From Desulfomicrobium escambiense DSM 10707 (GTDB lineage Bacteria > Desulfobacterota > Desulfovibrionia > Desulfovibrionales > Desulfomicrobiaceae): a stretch of DNA of 64,000 nucleotides. Of this stretch, positions 46,613-54,931 are shown piece by piece (positions within the stretch are counted from its first letter, which is position 1; the number at the start of each line of letters is the position of its first letter). A program made the translations under genes and the position numbers. The notes beneath the pieces were generated by a model, which was given only the letters and a program-made list of their open reading frames with translations, searched no databases and was not told the origin of the DNA. Where the stretch lies: the NCBI RefSeq assembly GCF_000428825.1, contig NZ_AUAR01000022.1, forward strand, positions 1-64,000, given 5' to 3'.

Positions 46613-47542
46613 TTGTCCCACGCGCCCAGCAATCAGACGATCCTGATCGTCGACGATGAGCCCATCAACATCAAGGCGCTCCAGCTCGTCCTCGGGGACG
46701 AGCACAACCTCGTCTTCGCAACGACCGGGGAAATGGCCCTAGAGATGGCGGCCGGCGCCCCCCAGCCCGACCTCATCCTCATGGACATCGTCATGCCCGG
46801 CATGGACGGGTTCGAGGTCTGCGAGCGGCTCAAGAAGGACGAACGGACACGGGACATCCCCGTGGTTTTCCTCACGGCCAGATGGGAGACGAGCGAAGAG
46901 GCCAGGGGCCTGGAACTCGGGGCCGTGGACTACATTCGCAAGCCCTTCAGTCCGCCCATCATCAAGGCCCGTATCCGCAACCATCTGGAGCTGAAAAAGA
47001 CCCGGGACCTGCTCGAAAACCTGTCCACCCTCGACGGCCTGACCAACATCCCCAACCGCCGCCGCTTCGATGAAATATTCGCCCACGAATGGAACCGGGC
47101 CGTCCGCAACAAGGCGCCCCTTTCCCTGCTCTTCATCGATATCGACCACTTCAAGAACTACAACGACTGCTACGGCCACCTGGCCGGCGACGACTGTCTC
47201 AAGGCCGTCGCCAGGGTCCTGCAATCGTCGCTCGGGCGCGCGGCCGACTTCCTGGCCCGCTTCGGAGGGGAAGAGTTCATCATCCTGCTCCCGGACACCA
47301 GGGAGAACGGCTGCCGCTACCTGGCCGAGACCATCCGCGGCGCCGTGGAAAAGCTGAACATCGAGCACAAGGCTTCGCCCGTGGCGAACCACATCACCGT
47401 GTCCATCGGCGCGGTGACGTGCGCCGACGTCACGAGCTGCGACCGCGACCGTCTGCTCGAACACGCCGACAGACTGCTCTACCAGGCCAAGCACGAGGGC
47501 CGGAACAGGGTCACGTCGCAGACCGTGCCCGCAGTGCCATGA
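46613..47542 (+). CDS. Response regulator with GGDEF diguanylate cyclase output
   Basis: This 309-aa protein has a receiver domain (about 10-125: ILIVDDEPIN, phospho-Asp in LILMDIVMPGMDG, Lys in IRKPF) and a GGDEF domain (about 140-300) with an intact GGEEF active site. RAAD five residues before it is a matching RxxD inhibitory site. It should make c-di-GMP when phosphorylated. The start is TTG with AGGAG 7 nt upstream. No kinase gene is adjacent. Confidence 0.93.
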   Translation: MSHAPSNQTILIVDDEPINIKALQLVLGDEHNLVFATTGEMALEMAAGAPQPDLILMDIVMPGMDGFEVCERLKKDERTRDIPVVFLTARWETSEEARGLELGAVDYIRKPFSPPIIKARIRNHLELKKTRDLLENLSTLDGLTNIPNRRRFDEIFAHEWNRAVRNKAPLSLLFIDIDHFKNYNDCYGHLAGDDCLKAVARVLQSSLGRAADFLARFGGEEFIILLPDTRENGCRYLAETIRGAVEKLNIEHKASPVANHITVSIGAVTCADVTSCDRDRLLEHADRLLYQAKHEGRNRVTSQTVPAVP

Positions 47543-47584
47543 AGACGCGGAGCCCGCGAGAACCCGGAACCGCATGGAGGTAAG

Positions 47585-48106
47585 ATGGAACTTTCAGGAA
47601 AGCGTTTCGTCATTCTGGTCGACACCCAGTTCAACGACCACGAGTTCTGGTATCCGTATTTCCGCCTCAAGGAGGCGGGCGCCGAAGTGACCGTCGTGGC
47701 TTCCGCGGCGGGCAAGACATACGAAGGCAAGTACGGCACCCCGGCCAAGGCGGACAAGACGCCGGCCGAGATCAGCGTCGCGGACTATGCGGGCATCATT
47801 ATCCCCGGCGGCTACGCCCCCGACCACATGCGCCGCGACCAGAACATGGTCAGCCTGGTGCGGGCCTTCGACCAGCAGGGCAAGGTCGTGGCGGCCATCT
47901 GCCATGCCGGCTGGATGCTCGTCTCGGCTGGCATCCTCAAGGGCCGCACCGTGACCTCGTTCTTCGCCATCAAAGACGACCTGGTCAACGCCGGGGCCAC
48001 ATGGCGCGACCACGAGGTCGTCACCGACCGCAACATGATCACCAGCCGCACGCCCGACGACCTGCCCGCCTTCATGCGGACCATCATCGCCGCCTGCAAG
48101 GGCTGA
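47585..48106 (+). CDS. DJ-1/PfpI-family protein
   Basis: This 173-aa protein of the PfpI intracellular protease or deglycase type has the nucleophile Cys in the elbow VVAAICHAGWMLVSAG, followed by the His used in this family. PGGYAPDHMR is the conserved acidic/Gly segment. Such proteins protect against reactive carbonyls or misfolding. It follows the diguanylate cyclase gene by 42 bp. Confidence 0.9.
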   Translation: MELSGKRFVILVDTQFNDHEFWYPYFRLKEAGAEVTVVASAAGKTYEGKYGTPAKADKTPAEISVADYAGIIIPGGYAPDHMRRDQNMVSLVRAFDQQGKVVAAICHAGWMLVSAGILKGRTVTSFFAIKDDLVNAGATWRDHEVVTDRNMITSRTPDDLPAFMRTIIAACKG

Positions 48107-48138
48107 AACGTCGAAGAAGCCGCGGTCCCGGGACCACG

Positions 48139-48168
48139 AAAGCCATGGCCGGAGGCGGCCATGGCTTT
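48139..48168. terminator. Bidirectional hairpin between pfpI and the CBS response regulator
   Basis: Perfect 12-bp arms AAAGCCATGGCC / GGCCATGGCTTT enclose a 6-nt loop, with A-rich and T-rich flanks on either side. It separates two convergent genes. Confidence 0.8.
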
Positions 48169-48194
48169 CGTTTGTGTGACGTAGGGGAAGCGGC

Positions 48195-49106
48195 TCAGTG
48201 GACCAGATTTCGATGCAGGATGAGGCGCGAAATCTCCTGAAAGAGTTCCTGCTCGCGCACTACCCCGATGATCCTGCCGTCGCGCTCCACGGCCACGCGG
48301 CGCCGGTTCTCCTCGCACAGGAGAAACGCCACGTGCATGAGGTTCGCCTCGCAGCTCACGACGGGAGACCTCGGGTTCATGATGTCGCGCACCTTCATGA
48401 ATTCCAATTCGCGTGCCCGCGAACTGAAAAACCCTGTCCAGAACATGGGCGAGAACTTCGTGCACGGCAACAGGGCTCCGTCCTCGGACAGGAGGTGAGC
48501 CGGGGTCATGGCCTGGATGAGGTTGCGCATGGTCAGCACGCCGACCAGCTCGTCCCCGTCGAAGACGAGCACCGCGCGGTGTCCGGATTCCATGACGAGC
48601 CCCGATGAGACGAAATTCTCGAAGGACCTCCCCAGGGCCTCGATGCCCTCCCGGACCGTGCAGGAGGCCTGCACGCACGTATACCGCTCGATGGGGATCA
48701 TGATCTCGGTGACCTTCCGTTCCCTGGACTGGCCGCTTTGAGGGGCGTTGACGGCGTCATGGATGCGGCCCACGAGGACATTCACGTCGCACGGCTTGCA
48801 AAGAAAGTCGAAGGCGCCTGCCTGCAAGGCCCTGCGCGCGTTCTCCTCCTCGCCGTGCCCGGTGAAGATGATCACCCGGATCCCGGGCTTCATGGCCAGG
48901 ATGCGCGGCAGGGCCTCATCCCCGCTCAGACCCGGCATGCGGATGTCGAGGAGGATGACGTCCGGGCTCATGGTCTGCAGCAGTTCCAACACCTGTTCCC
49001 CGTTCTCGGCCTGGGTCACGAAGAATCCCTTGAGTTCCAGAATCTTTCCGATTGTCGCCCTGAAACGGGCTTCGTCGTCCGCGACGACGACATGCGGCCT
49101 GCTCAC
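48195..49106 (-). CDS. Response regulator with CBS-pair output
   Basis: This is a protein of about 303 aa. Residues 1-125 form a receiver (VVVADDEARFR, phospho-Asp in VILLDIRMPG, Thr in IIFTGHGEE, Lys in FLCKPCD). The rest is a pair of CBS domains (VTEIMIPIERYTCVQASCTVREGI...; VRDIMNPRSPVVSCEANLMHVAFLL) split by an insertion of about 40 residues. CBS pairs bind adenine nucleotides, so output may depend on energy charge. I use the GTG at 49106; longer starts up to 49172 are open. It is divergent from the PPDK-like gene. Confidence 0.85.
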   Translation of the reverse strand: MSRPHVVVADDEARFRATIGKILELKGFFVTQAENGEQVLELLQTMSPDVILLDIRMPGLSGDEALPRILAMKPGIRVIIFTGHGEEENARRALQAGAFDFLCKPCDVNVLVGRIHDAVNAPQSGQSRERKVTEIMIPIERYTCVQASCTVREGIEALGRSFENFVSSGLVMESGHRAVLVFDGDELVGVLTMRNLIQAMTPAHLLSEDGALLPCTKFSPMFWTGFFSSRARELEFMKVRDIMNPRSPVVSCEANLMHVAFLLCEENRRRVAVERDGRIIGVVREQELFQEISRLILHRNLVH

Positions 49107-49436
49107 TTCTTCCCCCTGCACGTTGTTCCCGCAAAGCCACGACGCCTCACCGCCCCAGGACAGGCGGCGCACACGAAGGAGGCAGGCGGCACGATATGCC
49201 GGACAATCTACTCTTCCGCCAGGAGCTTAGCAATACGCCTCCGGCTGCAACCGGAATCGGAAGCCCCTGCAGGCAAGCCCCGCCGACACCCATGCCCACG
49301 CCACGTCGACGGCGTGTCGGCTCCGGAAATGCCCCTTCGGAATCATTGCGAGCCGCCATCCTTTTGTGTCAGAAGGTTTCCTGAACGTCGCGCCCCCAAT
49401 GCCAACCGAATCGACGCCACCATTTCCGGAGCACGC
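49107..49436. other. Divergent control region between the CBS regulator and the PPDK-like gene
   Basis: This 330-bp stretch separates two divergent genes and must hold both promoters. I see no clear sigma-70 pair and no strong dyad. A 62-codon plus-strand frame at 49199-49384 begins with ATG but has poorly placed Shine-Dalgarno sequence and an Arg/Pro-rich low-complexity product, so I do not call it. Confidence 0.5.
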
Positions 49437-52082
49437 ATGAGCCTCATCCAACGCGTCAGAAACATCTTTTCTCCAGCGCCGGTGTCCCACGAAGCGGACA
49501 ACGGACAGGAGGACATGTTCCGGGCCAGGTACCAGGCCTTTCGGCGCCTGCTCTCGGCCAACAACGGGGCTCTGGACTTCATGACGGAGCTTGAGGAGGC
49601 GGCCATGGGCCGCCGTCACTTCGGCATGCATTTCGTGCGCTCGCGGGTGACCGGCGCGACCGCCAAGGTCTTCAACATCGTCGAGAACCTTCTCTACCTC
49701 GCCCCCGGCAAGTACCTGACCCTGCACGACTCCCTGCGCGACATCCAGGAACGGATCCAGGAAAGCCTGACGACCGCCCAGTCCACCCGCCGCCGCGAGT
49801 TGGTCCTGGACCTGGCCGACATCGCGGCCGGCGACGTCGGCGACGTCGGAGGAAAAATGGCCAACCTGGGTGAACTCAGGAACACCCTGCACATCTCCGT
49901 GCCCCACGGTTTCGCCGTCACCGCCCACGCCTACGAGTCTTTCATGCAGCACACGGGGCTCTGGGAGGAGATCAACTGTCTCGTCCTCGGCCACCCCATG
50001 GCCGCGCATTTCAGCGCCTGCCCCCTGCCGGAAACCGATTTGGACGACGAGGCGACAAACCAACCCATCGCGCTGCTGGAACTGTGCGGAAAAATCCGCG
50101 GCATGATCCTCGCGGCCGAGGTGCCCGCAGAACTGCAAAGCGCCATCCTCGGGGCCTACGACCGGCTGTGCGAGGAGGAGGGACGGCGGGTGCACGTGGC
50201 CCTGCGCTCAAGCGCCCTGGGCGAGGACAGCGCCGGCGCCTCCTTCGCCGGCCAGCACAAGTCCCTGCTGAACCTGGACCGGGACAGCCTCATCGACGGC
50301 TACAAGGAGATCGTGGCCAGCAAATATTCGGCCCATGCCATGACCTACCGCTACATGCTCGGCATCCGGGACGACGACGTGCTCATGTGCGTGGGGTGCC
50401 TGAGCATGGTGACCTCCCAGGCCGGCGGCGTGACCTACACGACCAACCCCCTGAACGCCGCGGACGACCGGATGCGCGTGACCGCAGCCTGGGGAGTGGC
50501 CAAGGGCGTGGTCGACGGCACGGCCACCACCGACGAATTCGTGCTTGAAAAGGCGCCCGAACCCCGGATCGTCGAGAGGACCGTGCCGCGCAAGGAATCG
50601 GCCCTGGTCTGTTCGTCCACCGAAGGCGTGTGCCGCGTCTCCCTTGACCCGGAACACTGCGAAAAGCCCACCCTGAACGATTCCCAGATTCTCGAACTGG
50701 CGGCCATGGCCATGCGCATCGAAGAGCATTACGGGCAGCCGCAGGACATCGAATGGGCCTACACGCCTGAGGGCGACCTTGTGCTGCTGCAGACGCGGCC
50801 CCTGGAAATCCGTGAACCTGAGCCGGCCTCGGCGCTGCTGCCCGACGTCCCCCCGCTGGTCCATGCCGGACGCACGGCCAGCCCCGGCGCGGCCTTCGGC
50901 GTGGTGCACATCGTGCGCAAGGACGTGGACATCCTCGTGCTTCCGGACAACGCCATCCTCGTCTGCGTCGAGGCCGCGCCAAAATGGGCCGCGGTTCTGA
51001 ACAGGTGCCAGGGCATCATCACCGAGCAGGGCAGCGTGGCCGGGCACCTGGCCAACGTGGCCAGGGAATTCCGCGTGCCGGCGCTGTTCGGCGTGCCTTC
51101 CGCAACGTCCCTTCTGGCCCCCGGCCAGGAGATCACCCTCGACGCCGACAACGCCGCGATCTACCCCGGCCGCCAGGACGACCTGCTCGCGCGCAAGCCC
51201 GAGCGGCCCAACATGAAGGCCGACAGCCCCGTCTTCCAGACCCTCGAACGCGTCATCCGGCACATCGTCCCCCTGAACCTCCTGGACCCGGACGCCCTGG
51301 ACTTCACGGCCGCCAACTGCCGCACCCTGCACGACATCACCAGGTTCTGCCACGAGAAGTCCGTGCAGGAGATGTTCAGCTTCGGCCGGGACCACGACTT
51401 TTCCCCCAGGTCGAGCAAGCAGCTCAAGACCGTGATCCCCATGCAGTGGTGGATCATCAATCTGGAGGACGGTTTCGAGAAGGAGACGCCGGGCAAGATG
51501 GTGCCCCTGGACAACATCGCCTCCGTGCCCATGCTGGCTCTGTGGCGCGGCATCGTGGCCTTCCCCTGGGAAGGGCCTCCCGGCCTCGACGGCAAGGGTT
51601 TCATGTCCGTCCTGTTCCAGTCCGCGACCAACGCCAATCTCGAACCGGCCAGGGCATCTCACTTCGCGGACAAGAACTACTTCATGATCTCGAAACATTT
51701 CTGCAACCTGCAATCCAGATTCGGCTACCACTTCACGTCCGTCGAGGCTCTGGCCGGTCCCAGGCCGCGCGAGAACTACATCCGCTTCCAGTTCAAGGGC
51801 GGGGCGGCGGACCAGCAGCGCCGGGTGCGACGGGCGCGTTTCGTGGGCGAAATTCTCGACGAGTTCAATTTCCGGACCCGCGTGCGCGAGGACGCCCTCT
51901 TCGCCCGTCTGGACGACTGCGACCAGCAGTTTGTCGAAGACCACCTCGAAATCCTGGGGCACATCCTCATCCACACCCGGCAGCTTGACATGATCATGAA
52001 CCGTGAGGAAGTGGTCCAGTTCTACAAACAACGCATCCTGCGCCAGCTCCACGCGCTGATGGATGCCAAAAAAGGGGCCTAG
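49437..52082 (+). CDS. PPDK-like phosphotransferase with atypical C-terminal domain
   Basis: This is an 881-aa cytoplasmic protein. An N-terminal region of about 130 residues is unassigned. Next comes a PEP/pyruvate-binding ATP-grasp domain (about 135-460; ALRSSALGEDSAGASFAGQ near 254-272). A phosphohistidine swivel domain (about 480-585) follows, with the catalytic His537 in EQGSVAGHLANVAREF. The final 280 residues do not look like the PEP/pyruvate TIM barrel of PPDK or PEP synthase and are not recognised. The acceptor of the His-phosphate is therefore unknown. It is divergent from a CBS response regulator and 19 bp before a small membrane protein gene. Confidence 0.8.
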   Translation: MSLIQRVRNIFSPAPVSHEADNGQEDMFRARYQAFRRLLSANNGALDFMTELEEAAMGRRHFGMHFVRSRVTGATAKVFNIVENLLYLAPGKYLTLHDSLRDIQERIQESLTTAQSTRRRELVLDLADIAAGDVGDVGGKMANLGELRNTLHISVPHGFAVTAHAYESFMQHTGLWEEINCLVLGHPMAAHFSACPLPETDLDDEATNQPIALLELCGKIRGMILAAEVPAELQSAILGAYDRLCEEEGRRVHVALRSSALGEDSAGASFAGQHKSLLNLDRDSLIDGYKEIVASKYSAHAMTYRYMLGIRDDDVLMCVGCLSMVTSQAGGVTYTTNPLNAADDRMRVTAAWGVAKGVVDGTATTDEFVLEKAPEPRIVERTVPRKESALVCSSTEGVCRVSLDPEHCEKPTLNDSQILELAAMAMRIEEHYGQPQDIEWAYTPEGDLVLLQTRPLEIREPEPASALLPDVPPLVHAGRTASPGAAFGVVHIVRKDVDILVLPDNAILVCVEAAPKWAAVLNRCQGIITEQGSVAGHLANVAREFRVPALFGVPSATSLLAPGQEITLDADNAAIYPGRQDDLLARKPERPNMKADSPVFQTLERVIRHIVPLNLLDPDALDFTAANCRTLHDITRFCHEKSVQEMFSFGRDHDFSPRSSKQLKTVIPMQWWIINLEDGFEKETPGKMVPLDNIASVPMLALWRGIVAFPWEGPPGLDGKGFMSVLFQSATNANLEPARASHFADKNYFMISKHFCNLQSRFGYHFTSVEALAGPRPRENYIRFQFKGGAADQQRRVRRARFVGEILDEFNFRTRVREDALFARLDDCDQQFVEDHLEILGHILIHTRQLDMIMNREEVVQFYKQRILRQLHALMDAKKGA

Positions 52083-52101
52083 GCCCGACAACAGGACAGA
52101 C

Positions 52102-52290
52102 ATGAGCGACAGATCTCAGGAAAACTCGCCGAGCCATGCCGTGCTGCGCGGCGTCATCGTCGGCGGCTCCATCGGCATGATCGCCAGCTGGTTCGGCTAC
52201 GAGCCGGTCAAGGCCTTCTTCATGGGCATCGTCTGCGGCATCTTCGCCGCCTTCACCAGAATCATGGCTGACAGGTTGCGCAAGAAATAA
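52102..52290 (+). CDS. Small membrane protein
   Basis: This 62-aa product has two short hydrophobic segments (AVLRGVIVGGSIGMIASWFG and AFFMGIVCGIFAAFTRIMA) and a basic C-terminus RLRKK. The family is not recognised. It follows the PPDK-like gene closely and probably shares its transcript. Confidence 0.65.
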   Translation: MSDRSQENSPSHAVLRGVIVGGSIGMIASWFGYEPVKAFFMGIVCGIFAAFTRIMADRLRKK

Positions 52291-52293
52291 TCC

Positions 52294-52321
52294 TTGACTT
52301 TTTCAACTGCAGGACTATTAC
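52294..52321 (+). promoter_or_regulatory. Sigma-70-type promoter of an orphan transcript
   Basis: TTGACT (5 of 6 consensus) is followed after 16 bp by TATTAC (4 of 6). It begins four bases after the stop of the small membrane protein gene and points into a region without a gene. Predicted start of transcription is near 52328. Confidence 0.5.
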
Positions 52322-52327
52322 TTCAAA

Positions 52328-52750
52328 TCAAGAACCACCGCATGCGGACTGAACAGGTTCTTGAATCCGTGGCGATGTCTTCAAGGAAACTGACAACAAC
52401 ATCTCTTCGACAGAGGCGTGTTGCAAGGTAACTTGGAAAAATCCTCGAAACACAGGTGTGTAGGCAGTCAACACAATCAGGGAACATCTTTCCGAATCGA
52501 AAATCGAGGCGCGTTGGTTGGAAACCGTGAACCAGTAATGTGGTCATGGCGCGTTGGAAGGAAACCCCGAAGTGAACCAGGAAACAGACTTTTGAGGCGT
52601 TTATTCCGGTAAATCCGTACAGGAGTACTCGTGGCGTCGGCCCCAATCCGGCGCAAAAACGGTTCACAAGCATCACATCGCATCTGGTTTAACGACATTC
52701 CGGTTGATCGGGGGCGGAAGAAAAGACTTCTTCCGCCCCTCTCTTTTTTC
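52328..52750 (+). ncRNA. Candidate noncoding RNA of about 420 nt
   Basis: The region is bounded by the promoter at 52294 and the terminator at 52711-52750 and has no credible reading frame. Its predicted 5-prime end folds at once: TCAAGAACC (52328-52336) pairs with GGTTCTTGA (52356-52364), enclosing the palindrome CCGCATGCGG. Further in, a GCGCGTTGG...GGAAACC...GTGAACCAG block occurs twice (about 52510 and 52549). Its base composition is less GC-rich than the flanks. It does not show the conserved cores of tmRNA, RNase P RNA or 6S RNA that I can check by eye. Confidence 0.45.
52711..52750 (+). terminator. Rho-independent terminator of the orphan transcript
   Basis: A perfect 12-bp stem (52711-52722 with 52728-52739) and 5-nt loop are followed by TCTCTTTTTTC on the plus strand. 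No plus-strand gene ends just before it (the nearest stop is at 52290). The following stretch up to 52933 is the presumed promoter region of the zinc-ribbon gene and holds nothing else recognisable. Confidence 0.85.
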
Positions 52751-52933
52751 CTGCAGGCGAACATGATCATGCGTTCCTGCGTCCATCATGGCCGCGTGCG
52801 TCCGCATCGCCGGCTTCCTCCCCCGCCTCGGCTTTTTCTCTTTTCGGGAAGGATCAAGCGGCTTGCATAAGAGAAGCTTTTCGTTATAGACGTCCAAGTG
52901 CAAACATGAACCAATTCCAATTCAGGACACGCC

Positions 52934-53614
52934 ATGTACTGTAAAAAATGCAAATTTCACTCCTTCGACCATGTCGCGGCCTGCCCCAAGTGCGGAGCGG
53001 ACTGGGAAGAGACCCGCAAGGCCCTCTACCTGAACTGGATCACCGCCAGCGGCGTCAGTTGGGTGGCTCCGGTCGCCGCTCAGGCCGCCCCGGCGGCTTC
53101 CGCGGTCTCTCCCGCAATGGCCATGGACGTCTCCGGCGGCGAAGACGAACTCTCCCACCTCATCGCCCCGGCCCCGACGCCGCCGTCCTCCAAGGACGCC
53201 GACATCGACGTTTCGCTCTTCGCTGAATTGGATTTTTCCGCCGAAGGACCGGAAGCCAAACCATCGGCCCCGGCCGCCGCGAAACCGGCGCCCAAGCCGG
53301 ACGAGGATCTTTTCCTCGATTCCATGCCCGTGGAGGACATGCCCGAGTTGGACTTCAGCGCGTCCTTCGATGCGCCGGCAGAACCCGCGCCGCCCATCTC
53401 GAAGCCCAAGCGCGAGGATCTCTTCATCCCCGAACTCGAGGAAATGCTCGCGCCCCTGACGGAAGAGCCGCGGCAGAACCCGGCCCCGGCCAAGAAAGCC
53501 CCCGTGGCCGATGAAACGGAGATTCTGCTCGATTTCGGCGACGGCTCCTCCACGGGAACCGCGGCAGAGGATGTCCCCTTCCTCACCCTGGACGACACGA
53601 TCAAGCCCTCGTGA
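52934..53614 (+). CDS. Zinc-ribbon protein with long disordered tail
   Basis: This 226-aa product starts with a zinc ribbon (MYCKKCKFHSFDHVAACPKCG, two CxxC pairs). A low-complexity Ala/Pro/Asp/Glu-rich tail follows, with repeated short acidic-hydrophobic motifs (FAELDFSAEG, MPELDFSASF, DLFIPELEEML, EILLDFGDG). The repeated LDF-type motifs could be docking sites. Function unknown; no membrane segment. Confidence 0.75.
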   Translation: MYCKKCKFHSFDHVAACPKCGADWEETRKALYLNWITASGVSWVAPVAAQAAPAASAVSPAMAMDVSGGEDELSHLIAPAPTPPSSKDADIDVSLFAELDFSAEGPEAKPSAPAAAKPAPKPDEDLFLDSMPVEDMPELDFSASFDAPAEPAPPISKPKREDLFIPELEEMLAPLTEEPRQNPAPAKKAPVADETEILLDFGDGSSTGTAAEDVPFLTLDDTIKPS

Positions 53615-53622
53615 CCTCGGGC

Positions 53623-54375
53623 TCAGCCCAGGCTCCCCACGAATCCGAGAACCAGGGCGCTCACCGAGGCCCTGGTTTCTTCGTGCGTGACCAGCAGATG
53701 CCCGCTGGTGAGGCTTTCGCGCATGGACAGGAGATGAAGTTCCCGACGCGCGCTTGACACCCGCGACAGGATGTCCCAGGCGTTGTCGGGGTGAACGGCC
53801 CGGTCCCGGACGCCGTGCAGGACCAGGATCGGCGCCGTGACGCGACCCAGCCCCCGCCGCACCCTGCCGGCCGCGATCTTGAAGGAATGCAGGGGGCGCA
53901 CGAAGTGCGTGCCCTCGTACCCCTGCCACGGCGCGATGCGTCTGGACTCCGGCTTCGGCGCCGAGGCCGCCGGCCGGGGATGGCAGAAGCGCAGCAACCC
54001 GCTGCAAAACAGCAGAGGGTCCGGCGAGAAATAGGGAAAGAGCCGGCACAGGAAGACAGGGGCGGCGATGGTCGCGACGCCAGCCAGCTCATGCCGCTGC
54101 GCCAGCGCCAGGGCGAGGGTGCCGCCCATGGAGAATCCGGCCACGAAAACCCGCGGGCACCGCGCCCGCAGGGCCGAAAGCGCCCTCTCGGCCCCGGCCA
54201 GCCAATCCTCGAAACGGCTGCGCTCGAAGGCCTCGGTGTCGCCGTCGTGCCCGGGCAGGTACGGGACGTCGACCGCGTACCCCGCAGAACGCAGGTCGGC
54301 CGCCAGAAAGCTCATTTCAAAAGGCCGTCCGGCATAGCCGTGCAGCAAAAGACAGCCGGTCAGCAGATCGTTCAT
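53623..54375 (-). CDS. Alpha/beta-hydrolase (carboxylesterase-like)
   Basis: This is a hydrolase of about 250 aa with the oxyanion strand GCLLLHGYAGRPFEM, the nucleophile elbow VFVAGFSMGGTLALAL (GxSxG), the acid in HGVRDRAVHPD and the late His of SGHLLVTHE. It resembles thermostable monoglyceride or carboxylesterases (Est30-like). Start choice is uncertain: the ATG at 54375 is used, and one at 54432 is also open without a visible ribosome site. It converges with the zinc-ribbon gene. Confidence 0.82.
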   Translation of the reverse strand: MNDLLTGCLLLHGYAGRPFEMSFLAADLRSAGYAVDVPYLPGHDGDTEAFERSRFEDWLAGAERALSALRARCPRVFVAGFSMGGTLALALAQRHELAGVATIAAPVFLCRLFPYFSPDPLLFCSGLLRFCHPRPAASAPKPESRRIAPWQGYEGTHFVRPLHSFKIAAGRVRRGLGRVTAPILVLHGVRDRAVHPDNAWDILSRVSSARRELHLLSMRESLTSGHLLVTHEETRASVSALVLGFVGSLG

Positions 54376-54563
54376 GGTGACCCCGCAACGGTGAAGGATA
54401 CGATGCCTGTTCAGCAAATGCGCCAGTTGCATGGGGAAAAAAAGTCTTGACTTTTGTCAGTCATTCGAAAAAGAAGACGAGTTTCCGGTGATTCGCGAAC
54501 AGCCGCCGTTTCCACCGGGCAAAGGCGCGGCAGCATTTCAGGTCAAAATTATGGAGGAGCCTC

Positions 54564-54833
54564 ATGGCAGTAGATTTCAGTAATGCCGTCAAGACCGACG
54601 AAGGCGTTCAGGTTAACGGCGTTGTCATGCAACAGATTGTGGAACAGTGCGAAGGCTGCGAGCGGATCAAGGAATTCGAGGGCGGCAAGTACTGCGGCAG
54701 CTACCCCCAGCCCGCCGTGAAGTGGAGACTGGGCAGCTGCAATTTCGCTACCCACACCAAGTCCGCGCCCGCCAAGGGCAAGGCCAAGGTCAACCCCCTC
54801 AAGGCTTCCAAGCGCGCTGCCAAAGGCCGCTAG
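54564..54833 (+). CDS. PxxKW-family cysteine-rich protein
   Basis: This 89-aa protein has four central cysteines (CEGCERIKEF, YCGSYPQPAVKWRLGSC) around the PAVKW signature of the PxxKW family, which is found in Desulfovibrionales and relatives. The cysteine set suggests metal binding. The C-terminal tail is Lys/Ala-rich. Function unknown. GGAGG lies just upstream and a strong terminator follows. Confidence 0.85.
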   Translation: MAVDFSNAVKTDEGVQVNGVVMQQIVEQCEGCERIKEFEGGKYCGSYPQPAVKWRLGSCNFATHTKSAPAKGKAKVNPLKASKRAAKGR

Positions 54834-54856
54834 GTCCAGCACCAGAGTTCACGCAC

Positions 54857-54883
54857 AAGGCAGGATCATCCTGCCTTTTTTTT
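54857..54883 (+). terminator. Terminator after the PxxKW gene
   Basis: AAGGCAGG / CCTGCCTT arms with a 5-nt loop are followed by a T-rich run. It lies 23 bp after the stop of the PxxKW gene. Confidence 0.92.
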
Positions 54884-54931
54884 CCTCAAAATTCCGGGCA
54901 ATGCGCCCGGAGACCAGCAAGGAGCACAGCC

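Noticed and set aside
49199-49384. Possible 62-aa plus-strand gene in the divergent control region
   Set aside because: Shine-Dalgarno spacing is poor, the product is Arg/Pro-rich low complexity, and it would occupy the promoter region of two genes.
52328-52750. Idea that the orphan RNA is a CsrB-like sponge with many GGA motifs
   Set aside because: I count about ten GGA triplets in roughly 420 nt, which is not far above chance, and few sit in clear hairpin loops.
52328-52750. Idea that the orphan RNA is tmRNA or RNase P RNA
   Set aside because: The conserved 5-prime and 3-prime tRNA-like parts of tmRNA and the GAGGAAAGUCC-type core of RNase P RNA are not visible on either strand.
52323-52770. 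Minus-strand frames of about 100 codons across the orphan transcript region
   Set aside because: They have no family match, no ribosome binding site and run against a clear plus-strand promoter and terminator.
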